Positions 1-8,536 of a stretch of DNA of 48,215 nt are shown here, piece after piece. Within the stretch, counting starts at the first letter, position 1, and each line of letters opens with the position of its first letter. The notes below the pieces were generated by a model. The model had not been told where the DNA came from. It did no database searches and saw only the letters and a program-made list of their open reading frames with translations. The stretch is from a virus, in the IMG/VR virus record IMGVR_UViG_3300038701_001055, positions 1 to 48,215 of that record; one strand, 5' to 3'. A program made the position numbers and the translations under genes.

Positions 1-210
1 AGTGATGGATATCTCCTGCCCATTAGTTAGCTGTGTAAAAGAGTTATCAGGATTTCTTACAGAAATGCCTTGTTTGTCCTGTTCTCCTAAATAAATTGGA
101 ACATTAGTTCCATTTACATTTAACTCCAATACTGGTTGGAATGCTTTCTGATTCCCTTGATAGTATTGTATGTTAATTATAGTTCCATTTAATATATTGT
201 CATTACTCAT
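1..210 (-). CDS. Probable ssDNA-binding protein, N-terminal part (gene continues at the other end of the window)
   Basis: The gene starts at ATG 210-208 (MSNDNILNGTII) and runs off the window start. Joined through the end repeat to 47571-48088 it makes a 241-aa protein. The first ~90 residues alternate hydrophobic and polar residues as in a beta-rich OB-type fold, but I see no diagnostic motif. It lies between the DNA polymerase and exonuclease genes, where T7-like phages keep replication accessory factors. The ssDNA-binding role is inferred from context and from the low-complexity tail of the other half. Confidence 0.6.
   Translation of the reverse strand, partial: MSNDNILNGTIINIQYYQGNQKAFQPVLELNVNGTNVPIYLGEQDKQGISVRNPDNSFTQLTNGQEISIT
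3..127. repeat. Left copy of the 125-bp end repeat (circular overlap)
   Basis: This stretch is identical, base for base, to 48089-48213, and the match breaks two bases from each end of the window. The repeat lies inside a protein gene whose reading frame is restored when the two copies are merged. This is best read as the overlap left by assembling a circular (or circularly permuted, terminally redundant) genome. A true short direct terminal repeat is possible but less likely, because the gene would then be cut by the physical ends. Confidence 0.93.
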
Positions 211-229
211 TTTCATTTACCTCTTTGGT

Positions 230-2323
230 TTATAATTCAATTTCATTTACACAAGCATCCGCCCATGTCTTTCCTCTATTTGTACCTACAATCATTGGCA
301 CCTTAAGTTTAATACCATTCTCCATAATATACTTTACTTTCTTTGCTATGTCAATGCTTTTTGTACTAAAGTTTATTTCATCATGAACTGGGAAATAAAT
401 AGGTATACCCATCCTATAACACATGGCCAGACTAATGTAAAGTAAATCAGCGCCAGATCCTTGAATCTTATAATTGAACATCTTATACGACAAATCAATC
501 CATCTCTTTGCTTTTGTACTATAGAAAGTCTTTGGGCAGCCAATCTTTCTTCCTGTAACTGAAGTAACGTAACCAACTCTTTTTCCTTCATCCATACACT
601 TTTCCCCCATATCTTTGATATAAGGAAATTTATCCATATAGATATTGTATATAACTTCACCATCTTCCCATCCAACTCCTAATGCTGTTCCATATAGTTT
701 CTTTTTACCCATTCCGTAACTTATTCCTAAGTTAACACCTTTGGCGTACTTCCTAAGTTTCTTAAACTCTTTTGAACTTTCATCTAATGTGTTCATTTCT
801 GGGAACATGCCTTTCCCTACAAACACATGTACATCCATGTAAGGATTTAAGTTCCATTCATCGCAGATAGTGTCTGCGGATTCCATACCTTCTGCTGATG
901 CAAAGTGTGCCTGCAGTCTTGGCTCTTGTGCAGACCAATCATATGTATACCAATCTTCTCCAGGCTCTGGGTGGAATATATCTCTTATTAATGTTCCTAC
1001 TTCAGGGTCTTTATCAATGGATGACATTTGTTGTATGTTAGGTTTAGAGCCTGTCATTCTTCCAGAAGCATCAGCGCCTAAAGGCTTAAGTTGTGGATAT
1101 ATTCTTCCATATTCTCCACCCATCTGGTCTGTAAGTTCTAAGAATTCAAGTATCTTGTCACAGAAGTTATTCCTTGGCACTTGGAACCTTCTGTATTCAA
1201 GTATACATTTTAATCTTTCATCTTCTGTCTGTTTATATGCAGACTCTATCCATGCATGGTCTATTGAGTAGTTGTTTGTTTCTTCATTAAATTCAGGCGT
1301 ATGTCCTAAAGATACTAAGTATTTGGAAAGTTTAGTAGGAGATGCTAAGTTGACTTCCATGCCATTTATCATTAATACATCTTCACCGTCAACATCTATT
1401 ATTTTACCACCTGATATCTTGACAAACTTGTCATATGCGGCTCTTTCTTTCATGTAAAGAACATCTCTGCTGGCTTGTAAGGTCTTAATGTGTACAGGAA
1501 CACCTCTTTGTCTAGCTTGTAATAAACATTTACATACATCACTAAATAAGTCTACATGCCATTGGTCAACATCTTTTATAAAGAAGTTATATAGCTTAGC
1601 ACCACCTAACGAATCATCTAGGCAATACTTATCTACAGTTTCCTTTCCTCCTTGTTCATATATGATGTCCATATTCTTTTTACACCATAAAACAGCTGAT
1701 TTCTTTACTTTATCTTTCTGTTCTCGAGTCCTTACTGGCCCTGTTGCTGGAGGTTTCCAAGGCTCTTTAGTTCCATTTCTTTTGTTTACATGCCTAAATT
1801 CAGGTGCTTTGCTGTAATACTTCTTCTTGTACTTCACCCTAGACAGGCACTTTAAGTTCTGGAATCCTTTAATGTACTTTCTATTCTTTATGGCCCACAA
1901 CGCCATAGGCATCTCTGATTTCTTCTCATTGAAATATATGTCTAATAAATAGTTAAGACTGAATGAGCTTACTGTGTTGTCATATAGAGCAGCTAGTATG
2001 TATGTATCGACCATCAATGCATCCCATATATTTATGCCTAGCTGTAACATTATGCCCATATCATATAAGACATTGTGCGCTGATATGGTGTGACAGTTTT
2101 CTACTATCTGTTTTAAATAATCCCAATCACTTGTAACAAACCCTTCACCTGTATCTATGTTTATTACAGAACAGCACAGAGGCTTACAGCCACCCCACGG
2201 CCAGTTGCTTCCATACTTTACTATGTCTAGTTCTTCTTTAGATTCAAAATCAAAGTAAACCTTCTTCCATGTTAATGGGTCAGATTTTAATGTCTCGAAA
2301 TTGTAATCTTGAAACCTGCTCAT
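230..2323 (-). CDS. Family A DNA polymerase with 3'-5' exonuclease domain
   Basis: This 697-aa replicative polymerase is close in length to T7 gp5 (704 aa). The proofreading domain is intact: exo I DFE at 25-27, exo II around N84-D88 (HNVLYD), exo III YCLDD at 233-237. The polymerase domain has motif A YDWSAQEPR (D462), motif B with R524, K528 and N531-L532-G533, and motif C VHDE (646-649). The residue matching E. coli Pol I Phe762 is Leu532. The gene overlaps the upstream adenine methyltransferase by 4 nt and is followed by the probable ssDNA-binding gene. I am sure of the family; host factors such as thioredoxin cannot be judged. Confidence 0.97.
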   Translation of the reverse strand: MSRFQDYNFETLKSDPLTWKKVYFDFESKEELDIVKYGSNWPWGGCKPLCCSVINIDTGEGFVTSDWDYLKQIVENCHTISAHNVLYDMGIMLQLGINIWDALMVDTYILAALYDNTVSSFSLNYLLDIYFNEKKSEMPMALWAIKNRKYIKGFQNLKCLSRVKYKKKYYSKAPEFRHVNKRNGTKEPWKPPATGPVRTREQKDKVKKSAVLWCKKNMDIIYEQGGKETVDKYCLDDSLGGAKLYNFFIKDVDQWHVDLFSDVCKCLLQARQRGVPVHIKTLQASRDVLYMKERAAYDKFVKISGGKIIDVDGEDVLMINGMEVNLASPTKLSKYLVSLGHTPEFNEETNNYSIDHAWIESAYKQTEDERLKCILEYRRFQVPRNNFCDKILEFLELTDQMGGEYGRIYPQLKPLGADASGRMTGSKPNIQQMSSIDKDPEVGTLIRDIFHPEPGEDWYTYDWSAQEPRLQAHFASAEGMESADTICDEWNLNPYMDVHVFVGKGMFPEMNTLDESSKEFKKLRKYAKGVNLGISYGMGKKKLYGTALGVGWEDGEVIYNIYMDKFPYIKDMGEKCMDEGKRVGYVTSVTGRKIGCPKTFYSTKAKRWIDLSYKMFNYKIQGSGADLLYISLAMCYRMGIPIYFPVHDEINFSTKSIDIAKKVKYIMENGIKLKVPMIVGTNRGKTWADACVNEIEL

Positions 2324-2865
2324 CGTCTATCCATCACTATTATGCAGCAAGGGAAATTGTAAGTTCCGCCAGGTACTCCGTTTCTCTCAAACTTTAATCG
2401 TTTAGGTAATCTTATAATATAGCTTGACGGCTTATGTACGCGTTCACTTGTTATATTATGTAAGTGTAGAGAGTCAAATTTACTTAAATACCAAGTCAGC
2501 ATGCCATATTTAGGCTCAGATGTATGTATATCTTGGAGTATTTTTTTATACCATTTTGTGGTTGGGTCATCTCTAACCAGACATACAACTTTCATGTTCT
2601 TACTAAACTCCCACGCCCTTTCTAAGAAAGGTCCTGGGTTTGAATATGGAGGATTCAAGAACACTGCATTTTTGCTGTCTTCGGGGCACTGGCCTGGTAT
2701 TTTCAAATATTGACTCTTCCACTCTTTAGAGGCATCTTGAAAGAAGTTTCCGTTTTGTGCTTTAACGTTATCCTCTACGGCACATGCGTCTACTACGAAA
2801 TTAAATTCTTTATCTAGTAAGTCAAACAACCATTGTGGCGTCTCCCAACTATCTGAATCGCTCAT
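2320..2865 (-). CDS. DNA N6-adenine methyltransferase (phage Dam type)
   Basis: This 181-aa protein matches the phage DNA N-6-adenine-methyltransferase family (Dam, PF05869). It opens with the typical WETPQWLFDLLDKEF block (7-21), followed by DACA (27-30), and has the catalytic NPPY at 71-74 followed by SNPGPF. It probably methylates adenine in phage DNA using S-adenosylmethionine; the target site cannot be read. No cognate restriction enzyme is nearby, so self-protection against host restriction is the likely role. Four-nt overlaps on both sides place it in one transcript with the cytosine methyltransferase and polymerase. Confidence 0.88.
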   Translation of the reverse strand: MSDSDSWETPQWLFDLLDKEFNFVVDACAVEDNVKAQNGNFFQDASKEWKSQYLKIPGQCPEDSKNAVFLNPPYSNPGPFLERAWEFSKNMKVVCLVRDDPTTKWYKKILQDIHTSEPKYGMLTWYLSKFDSLHLHNITSERVHKPSSYIIRLPKRLKFERNGVPGGTYNFPCCIIVMDRR

Positions 2866-3842
2866 AAATCCTCCTCTTTGTTTAGATATTCTAATATACT
2901 GACTCCCAGCATCCTGGCCATTTCTACAGGAAACGCATTTCCTATTTGCCTATACTGGGAAGAGATGCTTCCTCTAAATATCCAAGAAGGTTCAAATGTC
3001 TGAATTGCTGCGTATTCTGGGATATTCAAAGGTCTGGTTTCTTCAGGATGGCACCTTTCTGTCTGCCTCTGCGTCGGGCTGCATAACAAGGTCAATGAAG
3101 GTTCTTCCCACTTTAGCCTTCTGGCCATTCCTGTTTTTCCTCCTCCAGAATTTAAAGAATTTCCCATGTACTCTGACTTAATTGGTTCAGGCAAGTCTCT
3201 CCAGCATCCGCCAGGTGGTACTAAATTAAATATCTCTTTCTTTTTTAAAGGGTAATCATACCCAGCACCTGACATGGTGGGATAAATAACATCCCTCAGG
3301 GTCGCTATTTTATCAACCTTTTCTGGAAATTTAAATGTCAGTTTTTCACAAAAAGTACTAGCAATTATTATAAGTCTCTCCCGCTTTTGAGGTATTCCAT
3401 AGTCTACTGTATTTAATACTTTGACAAATTGATTGCCGTAACCTATGTTTTTTAACTCTGCTAGTATTGTTTTCAGCGCCTTTCCGTTGTCTTGAGTCTT
3501 TAATCCTTTAACATTTTCTATGAGAACAAGCCTTGGGCTTACCTTTTTAATTACATCCAGTAGGTCATAAAAAACGCCCCCTCTTTCATCATTAAGTCCT
3601 TTTCTATTTCCAGCATAGCTGTAAGATTGGCAAGGTATTCCAGCACTAACTATGTCCGCATAAACTTCTGTGAAGTCAACATCTTGTATTTTTTTATTAA
3701 TGACTCTCCAGTCAGTATTAGACACTAAGGTGTCACACGCATCTTTATTAGACTCTACAGCCATTTCTGTTTTTATTCCTGACATTTCCAAACCTCTAGC
3801 CATGCCTCCGGCTCCAGCAAACAGTTCTATGCAAGTTATCAT
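2862..3842 (-). CDS. DNA (cytosine-5) methyltransferase
   Basis: This is a C5-cytosine methyltransferase of 326 aa from the chosen start. It shows motif I FAGAGG (residues 8-13), motif IV PCQS with catalytic Cys71, motif VI ENVKG (about 109), motif VIII QKRER (about 152) and motif X QIGNAFPV (about 299). An upstream in-frame ATG at 3875 exists, but a strong Shine-Dalgarno (GAGGGGGG) sits just before the ATG at 3842 and inside the longer version, so I prefer 3842. No restriction endonuclease is adjacent, so it likely protects phage DNA together with the neighbouring Dam-type enzyme. Confidence 0.93.
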   Translation of the reverse strand: MITCIELFAGAGGMARGLEMSGIKTEMAVESNKDACDTLVSNTDWRVINKKIQDVDFTEVYADIVSAGIPCQSYSYAGNRKGLNDERGGVFYDLLDVIKKVSPRLVLIENVKGLKTQDNGKALKTILAELKNIGYGNQFVKVLNTVDYGIPQKRERLIIIASTFCEKLTFKFPEKVDKIATLRDVIYPTMSGAGYDYPLKKKEIFNLVPPGGCWRDLPEPIKSEYMGNSLNSGGGKTGMARRLKWEEPSLTLLCSPTQRQTERCHPEETRPLNIPEYAAIQTFEPSWIFRGSISSQYRQIGNAFPVEMARMLGVSILEYLNKEEDL

Positions 3843-3867
3843 AACACCCCCCTCATCGTCTGGAAAC

Positions 3868-4062
3868 CTACTCACTTAATGTCCTTCCAAGGTAATCAAA
3901 ATATATAACCCTAGCTTCTTCAAGAAAATGTTTAGGAGTGTTATAAAGTTCTTCATCAACCAGCTCTCTATATATCCCTTCATCGTAAAGTACATATGAC
4001 AGTATGTGGTATTTTCCATCAACTTTAATTATTCTATCGAAATAGTCTCTAGGGTTTGTCAT
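3868..4062 (-). CDS. Small unknown protein, 64 aa
   Basis: I do not recognise this acidic/aromatic protein (MTNPRDYFDR...). It overlaps the primase-helicase by 4 nt upstream and ends 26 nt before the preferred methyltransferase start, so translational coupling is likely. No membrane segment or metal-binding motif is visible. Support is its position in a gap-free operon and ordinary amino-acid composition. Confidence 0.65.
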   Translation of the reverse strand: MTNPRDYFDRIIKVDGKYHILSYVLYDEGIYRELVDEELYNTPKHFLEEARVIYFDYLGRTLSE

Positions 4063-6686
4063 GAAGCTTCTCCATCATCTGAAGGGAAGCAGGCTTTCTC
4101 TACGTCCCATGTCTGTTCATTTAATCTGTACACATCAGTAAGTTTATCAAACTCCTTGCCATATCTACTCTTAATAACTCTTATCCATCTTATGCTCGGG
4201 TCGAAAGGCTTAGAGCCGCTTGGTGTGTAGTAAGCTCTTGTCTGTCCTTCAATAGATATAACATTAAATGCCATATTTGTTATGTTCCCTGACCCTCTTA
4301 TGTCGCCCTCTGCGCACTCTTTGCCTTGTTTCCATGTCTTTCCTTGTCCTGGGTTTTTTAAGTGGGCTACAAGCACTACACTAACTCCTGTACGCATTAC
4401 AAAGTGCTCTAAGTGTCCCATAAACAGGTCAATATCCTTTCTTTCTCCGTCCTTAGAGGAATGTTCGGAGGAAAACGCAATAGTCAAGTTATCAATGAAT
4501 ATAAAATCTGACTTATTTATCACTGCACAGTAGTTTAGCAAGTCCATTAAGCTATTTACATTACATATTCCTTCATGTTTGAAGAAATTCATGTAAGGGA
4601 ACAGCCTTTCCCTACTTGCCTGTACCTGTTCATCTGTTAATATGTTTGGATGTTCTAATAATACCTTAAAAGGCACATGATTATCCATAGCTATAAACTG
4701 TAGTGCGTTGTAGTTGTAAGGTGACTCAATTTTAATATCATCTACCTTCAATTTATGCTTAACTACTAGCTCATATTGAAGTCGTGTAATTGCATCCGTT
4801 TTTCCAAGTCCGCTATTTCCTGTTATAAAGATGCTGTCTTCACATCTAAGAACTAACATACCTGTAGGCACAGTAAAGCAGTATTTAAGTCCATCAATTG
4901 ATTTGATTCTATTTACTTCAGAACCTCTAATTCCTATAAGGTCTCTTTTTGTTCTATGCACAACATATTCTACCCCTCTAGTTCTGTCTTTATCCTCTGT
5001 TCTGTTATATGAAGATATGGAAGCTTTGTAACCTGAACATGTGAAACAGTATTGTATAAAATCAGCACACTCTTTACTATTAGTATAAAATGTATTCCTA
5101 CAATTACCATCCCAGTGCAAGCACTCTTCTGATATCAAATCTAATTGTTTTTGATTACATTTATAGAACTCTCTTATGAAGTTCTTTTCTCTGTACGGTG
5201 CATTGAATTTAAATATAGTAAATCCTGTGCATTCTTGTACTCTTTCCTTGAACTCTACTCCTGCATCAAGTAGCAAGGCTCTTAGTCTATCTATTTTTCT
5301 TTGTTTCTTTAATCTTACATTGCACCAATTAGTTCTTTTTGATTTTGGTGAAAAATACCCATCTGCCATTACAGCTACTTGTAATCTTAAGTCTGTGTCA
5401 CTTAGCTCTAGTCCATTTCCTTCATTGTTAGTGAAGGTTGTTTTAAATCTACCTCTAAATTCTGATGTAAGTTCTGAAGCTTTAATTTCTATAAACTCTC
5501 CATCACTTCTTTTCTCTGGCAAGTATAAACATCTATGTTCATCTGATAGTTTTTGTGAAACTCCATATTTAGTTTTTAAATAAACAAACTCTTCACAAGG
5601 TTCTACTATATATCTTTCAGGTTTTACAAACTCAATTGAGCCGTCTTGTTTGTACTGAGCGACGAGCTCTCCGTGAGTATATGTAGACATTCTTCTCCAC
5701 CCATTGGGGGATAAGTATTCTGTATCCTTGTCAACACAGCCGCCGGCCACTACAGTAAGTTCTCCTTTAGCAAATCCATTCAAAGCTCTGTCTAATCCAG
5801 GGAACGTATTAAGCCTGTACCCCACTCTAAGCGGCTTTCTTAGTTCTTCTAATGAAATGTCTACCCCTTTAATTAAATGGGCAGGCGGGGCGGGCTGTGC
5901 CTTCATTACAGAGAATTTAAGCTCGTTGCTTCCATTCTCTTTTGCCAATAGCTCACATGCATCCTTGGCCTTAACATCTATTATGGACAGCTTATAAGGC
6001 GGTACTAGCTTTTTCACCATGTCCAGCGCTGCTTGTCCCTCTTCATCCTTGTCAAAGAATACTATGATATTATCATGTCTCATAATGTCATCATAATCAA
6101 GCTTAAATGACTTTTCTACACTACCGGCGCCGTTAGGCAGGGAAGATACGTTGTAACGAAAGTCAGTAGCCTGCGCCACTGCCATCATGTCTTCAACTCC
6201 TTCTGTTATTATCAGCTTTCTTTTCCCACTCTCCCAGAAATGTTTACCTATCAAGCCATAGCCTTCATCTGGGAAGTTGACAGCCTTAAATGATTTACTT
6301 GGGCCTCTTATTTTTTGCCAAAGCAGTTTCCCATCCTTGTCAAGTATGTCCATCGTGGCGACTTCAATAGGGTTTTCTATTGAGCCGAAGTAGTGCTCTA
6401 CTCCGTTAATCTTTTTTACTAAAGTCCCAGAATACTTACTGTAATGGTATAGGTATTTTTCACATGTAGCTTTTGATATCCCTCTGTTTGTAAGTTCTCT
6501 AAAGCTTCCTCTTTCTATGTAGGGCACTTTTCTTTTAGGCGGTTTCTTAAATTCACTCACACCGTCTCCTTTAGAGTGGTTATTGCATCCAGGGGTAAAG
6601 CAGTGCCACCCCCCATCGGTGTCTATTACTACATTATCTGAAGAGTGACATTCCTCACATGATTTAGTTTGTGTTGTAAATGCCAT
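4059..6686 (-). CDS. T7 gp4-like primase-helicase precursor interrupted by an intein
   Basis: The 875-aa precursor unwinds DNA and primes lagging-strand synthesis. An N-terminal zinc ribbon has Cys10, Cys13, Cys29 and Cys34. The Toprim primase core has ITEGVEDMM (E162) and FFDKDEEG (D212, D214). The RecA-type helicase has its Walker A completed only after intein removal (AGG + SGLGKT at 625-630), Walker B FIFIDNL (about 731), VAHLKNP (773-779) and RGSG (797-800). Removing the 308-aa intein (317-624) leaves 567 aa, almost exactly T7 gp4 (566 aa). It lies directly downstream of GroEL in the replication operon. Confidence 0.95.
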   Translation of the reverse strand: MAFTTQTKSCEECHSSDNVVIDTDGGWHCFTPGCNNHSKGDGVSEFKKPPKRKVPYIERGSFRELTNRGISKATCEKYLYHYSKYSGTLVKKINGVEHYFGSIENPIEVATMDILDKDGKLLWQKIRGPSKSFKAVNFPDEGYGLIGKHFWESGKRKLIITEGVEDMMAVAQATDFRYNVSSLPNGAGSVEKSFKLDYDDIMRHDNIIVFFDKDEEGQAALDMVKKLVPPYKLSIIDVKAKDACELLAKENGSNELKFSVMKAQPAPPAHLIKGVDISLEELRKPLRVGYRLNTFPGLDRALNGFAKGELTVVAGGCVDKDTEYLSPNGWRRMSTYTHGELVAQYKQDGSIEFVKPERYIVEPCEEFVYLKTKYGVSQKLSDEHRCLYLPEKRSDGEFIEIKASELTSEFRGRFKTTFTNNEGNGLELSDTDLRLQVAVMADGYFSPKSKRTNWCNVRLKKQRKIDRLRALLLDAGVEFKERVQECTGFTIFKFNAPYREKNFIREFYKCNQKQLDLISEECLHWDGNCRNTFYTNSKECADFIQYCFTCSGYKASISSYNRTEDKDRTRGVEYVVHRTKRDLIGIRGSEVNRIKSIDGLKYCFTVPTGMLVLRCEDSIFITGNSGLGKTDAITRLQYELVVKHKLKVDDIKIESPYNYNALQFIAMDNHVPFKVLLEHPNILTDEQVQASRERLFPYMNFFKHEGICNVNSLMDLLNYCAVINKSDFIFIDNLTIAFSSEHSSKDGERKDIDLFMGHLEHFVMRTGVSVVLVAHLKNPGQGKTWKQGKECAEGDIRGSGNITNMAFNVISIEGQTRAYYTPSGSKPFDPSIRWIRVIKSRYGKEFDKLTDVYRLNEQTWDVEKACFPSDDGEAS
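4815..5738 (-). other. Intein (308 aa) inserted in the helicase P-loop, with degenerate LAGLIDADG-type region
   Basis: The intein runs from Cys317 (CVDKDTEYLS) to Asn624 (IFITGN) of the precursor; the first extein residue after it is Ser625. Block A (Cys plus a turn at about 324-330), block B (KLSDEHRCL, His384) and blocks F/G (YCFTVPTGMLVLR ... FITGN) are visible. The penultimate residue is Gly rather than the usual His. The middle has LRLQVAVMADGYF (433-445), resembling one LAGLIDADG motif; a convincing second is not seen, so the homing endonuclease may be degenerate. Splicing rejoins AGG and SGLGKT into a perfect GxxxxGKT loop. Confidence 0.93.
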
Positions 6687-8330
6687 TTATTTTCCATCAT
6701 CATGAGTCATTACAGTGTCAGTTCTAATTACAGTTGTCGCTATTGATACGGCTTGCCTTACAGCTGAGGCTACAACCTCGCTTGGCTCTATTATTCCATT
6801 GTCCACAAGGTTTACAAGAAAAGGATGTGAGTTCTGGAAATCAAAACCAACTAAATCTTTGGTTTTTGAATGGTCTGGTATTTTATTTATCAATCTTTTA
6901 TTTCCATAGTTAGATAACAATTTTTCTAACGGCTTGCTAAGAGCCTCAACAACTATTTTATATCCCAGCTTGGTGTCTCTTGAACAGTATTTAGGAAGTG
7001 TGCTTTTCATGTTCTTTATAAAGCCTTTGGATAAAGAGTTAGTAAACACCCCGCCCCCTGGCAAATATCCAGACTTGAGCGACGCCCTTACTGCATATAT
7101 TGCATCTTCATATCTGTCTTTTCTTTCTTGATTTTCTACTTCAGAATTACTTCCGACTTTAAGTACAACAATCCTTCCTTTAAGTTTTGATATCCTTTCT
7201 TCACTTACCGCCCGTTGCCAGTCGGCTCCGGCCATTTTATGTATCTCTCTAACTTTGTTCAATTGTTCTTCTAATCCTTTTGAAGAGCCGCCTATGATAG
7301 AACACTTATTGCTTTCTGTAATTACTTTCTCACACTCTCCAAAGTCTTTGTATTTAAACTTGTGCACGTCATTTAAATCTATTCCTTGGTTCACCTTAGC
7401 CCCTGTAAACGCCGATATGTCTTGTAAGAAGTCATTCATGGTCGCAGTATATCCTGGAGCTTCGACACAACAAATTTGATTTGTTCCTTGTTGATGATTC
7501 CCTATAAAAGTTGCCAAAGCTCCTCCTGACACACCTTTAGCTATAACTAACAAAGGTCTTGGGTCTGATATTCTTTTCGGCTTGCCGTTCTCAGTCTCAG
7601 TAAGGGAAATTCCCATCGATGCCGTTATAATGCTTGCCGCCATGGTGGGAGAGGAAAGCTCCTCATTTGTTATAAAAATCAAAGGGTTAAGTAGTATGCT
7701 TTTCATCTTATCAGAGTTGTTTGCAAAACTGTTATCAAAATACCCCCTGCCCCACTGCCAGCCATTTACTATGTCTAAATCATCTTTTGGTAGATGGTTG
7801 TCTTCAATAATTACTGACATCTCAGAATCGGCTGTCTCAAATGCTTGTGCTATTGTGCTGGCCATGTGTTCATCGCCATTTACTGACATTTTTGCAATGG
7901 ATTTAATTTGACTTGGCTTTATTTTTAAAGCCGAGCCTTCGACTGAACTTACAATGTGCTTTTCAGCTATTTGCATGCCCTTGACAATGTCTGGTATGTT
8001 ATGTTTTTTATCAGCTAAGTGTAATGAGTTTTTCATAATCTCATATGCTAATATGGTTGCTGTAGTTGTCCCATCCCCTACTTCAATAGCCGTGTTTTGT
8101 GATACAGCTTTAAGTAAGTTTACACCTTGCTCCATTTGTCTATCTGCTATGTTGATATGCTTGGCGACTGTAGCCCCGTCCTTTGTAATGTACGGCCCAG
8201 TGCCTGTCTCTATTAAAGCATTACGCCCACAAGGGCCGAGCGTTGAACTCACTGCAAGATATACTAATTCAAATCCTTTAAATAGTTTTTTTCTTGCATC
8301 ACTTCCAAATATAATTCTCTTGTTATTCAT
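6687..8330 (-). CDS. groEL: Phage-encoded GroEL-type chaperonin
   Basis: This 547-aa protein has normal GroEL length (E. coli 548). ATP-site signatures are present: STLGPCGRN (29-37), ITKDGATVA (48-56) and GDGTTTAT (85-92). Near the C-terminus it keeps DRYEDAIYAVRAS, including the Asp matching the ATPase residue D398, then the PGGG turn. It lacks the Gly-Gly-Met tail, ending in THDDGK. It should form a folding chamber for phage proteins. It sits in the leftward replication operon, while a GroES-like partner is in the late head operon. The coding frame looks intact and functional. Confidence 0.96.
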   Translation of the reverse strand: MNNKRIIFGSDARKKLFKGFELVYLAVSSTLGPCGRNALIETGTGPYITKDGATVAKHINIADRQMEQGVNLLKAVSQNTAIEVGDGTTTATILAYEIMKNSLHLADKKHNIPDIVKGMQIAEKHIVSSVEGSALKIKPSQIKSIAKMSVNGDEHMASTIAQAFETADSEMSVIIEDNHLPKDDLDIVNGWQWGRGYFDNSFANNSDKMKSILLNPLIFITNEELSSPTMAASIITASMGISLTETENGKPKRISDPRPLLVIAKGVSGGALATFIGNHQQGTNQICCVEAPGYTATMNDFLQDISAFTGAKVNQGIDLNDVHKFKYKDFGECEKVITESNKCSIIGGSSKGLEEQLNKVREIHKMAGADWQRAVSEERISKLKGRIVVLKVGSNSEVENQERKDRYEDAIYAVRASLKSGYLPGGGVFTNSLSKGFIKNMKSTLPKYCSRDTKLGYKIVVEALSKPLEKLLSNYGNKRLINKIPDHSKTKDLVGFDFQNSHPFLVNLVDNGIIEPSEVVASAVRQAVSIATTVIRTDTVMTHDDGK

Positions 8331-8534
8331 TTATGCCTCTTCTATTGTAACTTCTATATCATGGCCAAAAACACCTATAAGGCCTATATCCATGTATGCT
8401 GTATTTTTAACGTATGTTTTTACAAACGATTCATCTATTTCATGTTTGTGCGCCACGGCATATGCAACCTCATTAAGTATAAAAGAATATACATGTTCTT
8501 TATTACTTACTTTATGTAATACTTTAATGTTCAT
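8331..8534 (-). CDS. Small unknown protein, 67 aa
   Basis: An unrecognised protein (MNIKVLHKVSNKEH...) directly abuts the GroEL start with no gap, which suggests coupled translation. The centre is rich in His, Val and Tyr; no transmembrane segment or known motif is visible. Reality is supported by tight spacing on both sides (2 nt from the Gp157-like gene). Confidence 0.65.
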   Translation of the reverse strand: MNIKVLHKVSNKEHVYSFILNEVAYAVAHKHEIDESFVKTYVKNTAYMDIGLIGVFGHDIEVTIEEA

Positions 8535-8536
8535 AT

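Noticed and set aside
3-127. Genuine short direct terminal repeat of the virion DNA
   Set aside because: The repeat falls in the middle of a coding gene and mismatches lie only at the extreme bases, which fits an assembly overlap better.
870-1271. 133-codon rightward ORF opposite the DNA polymerase
   Set aside because: It lies opposite the conserved polymerase motifs, which fully explain the open frame.
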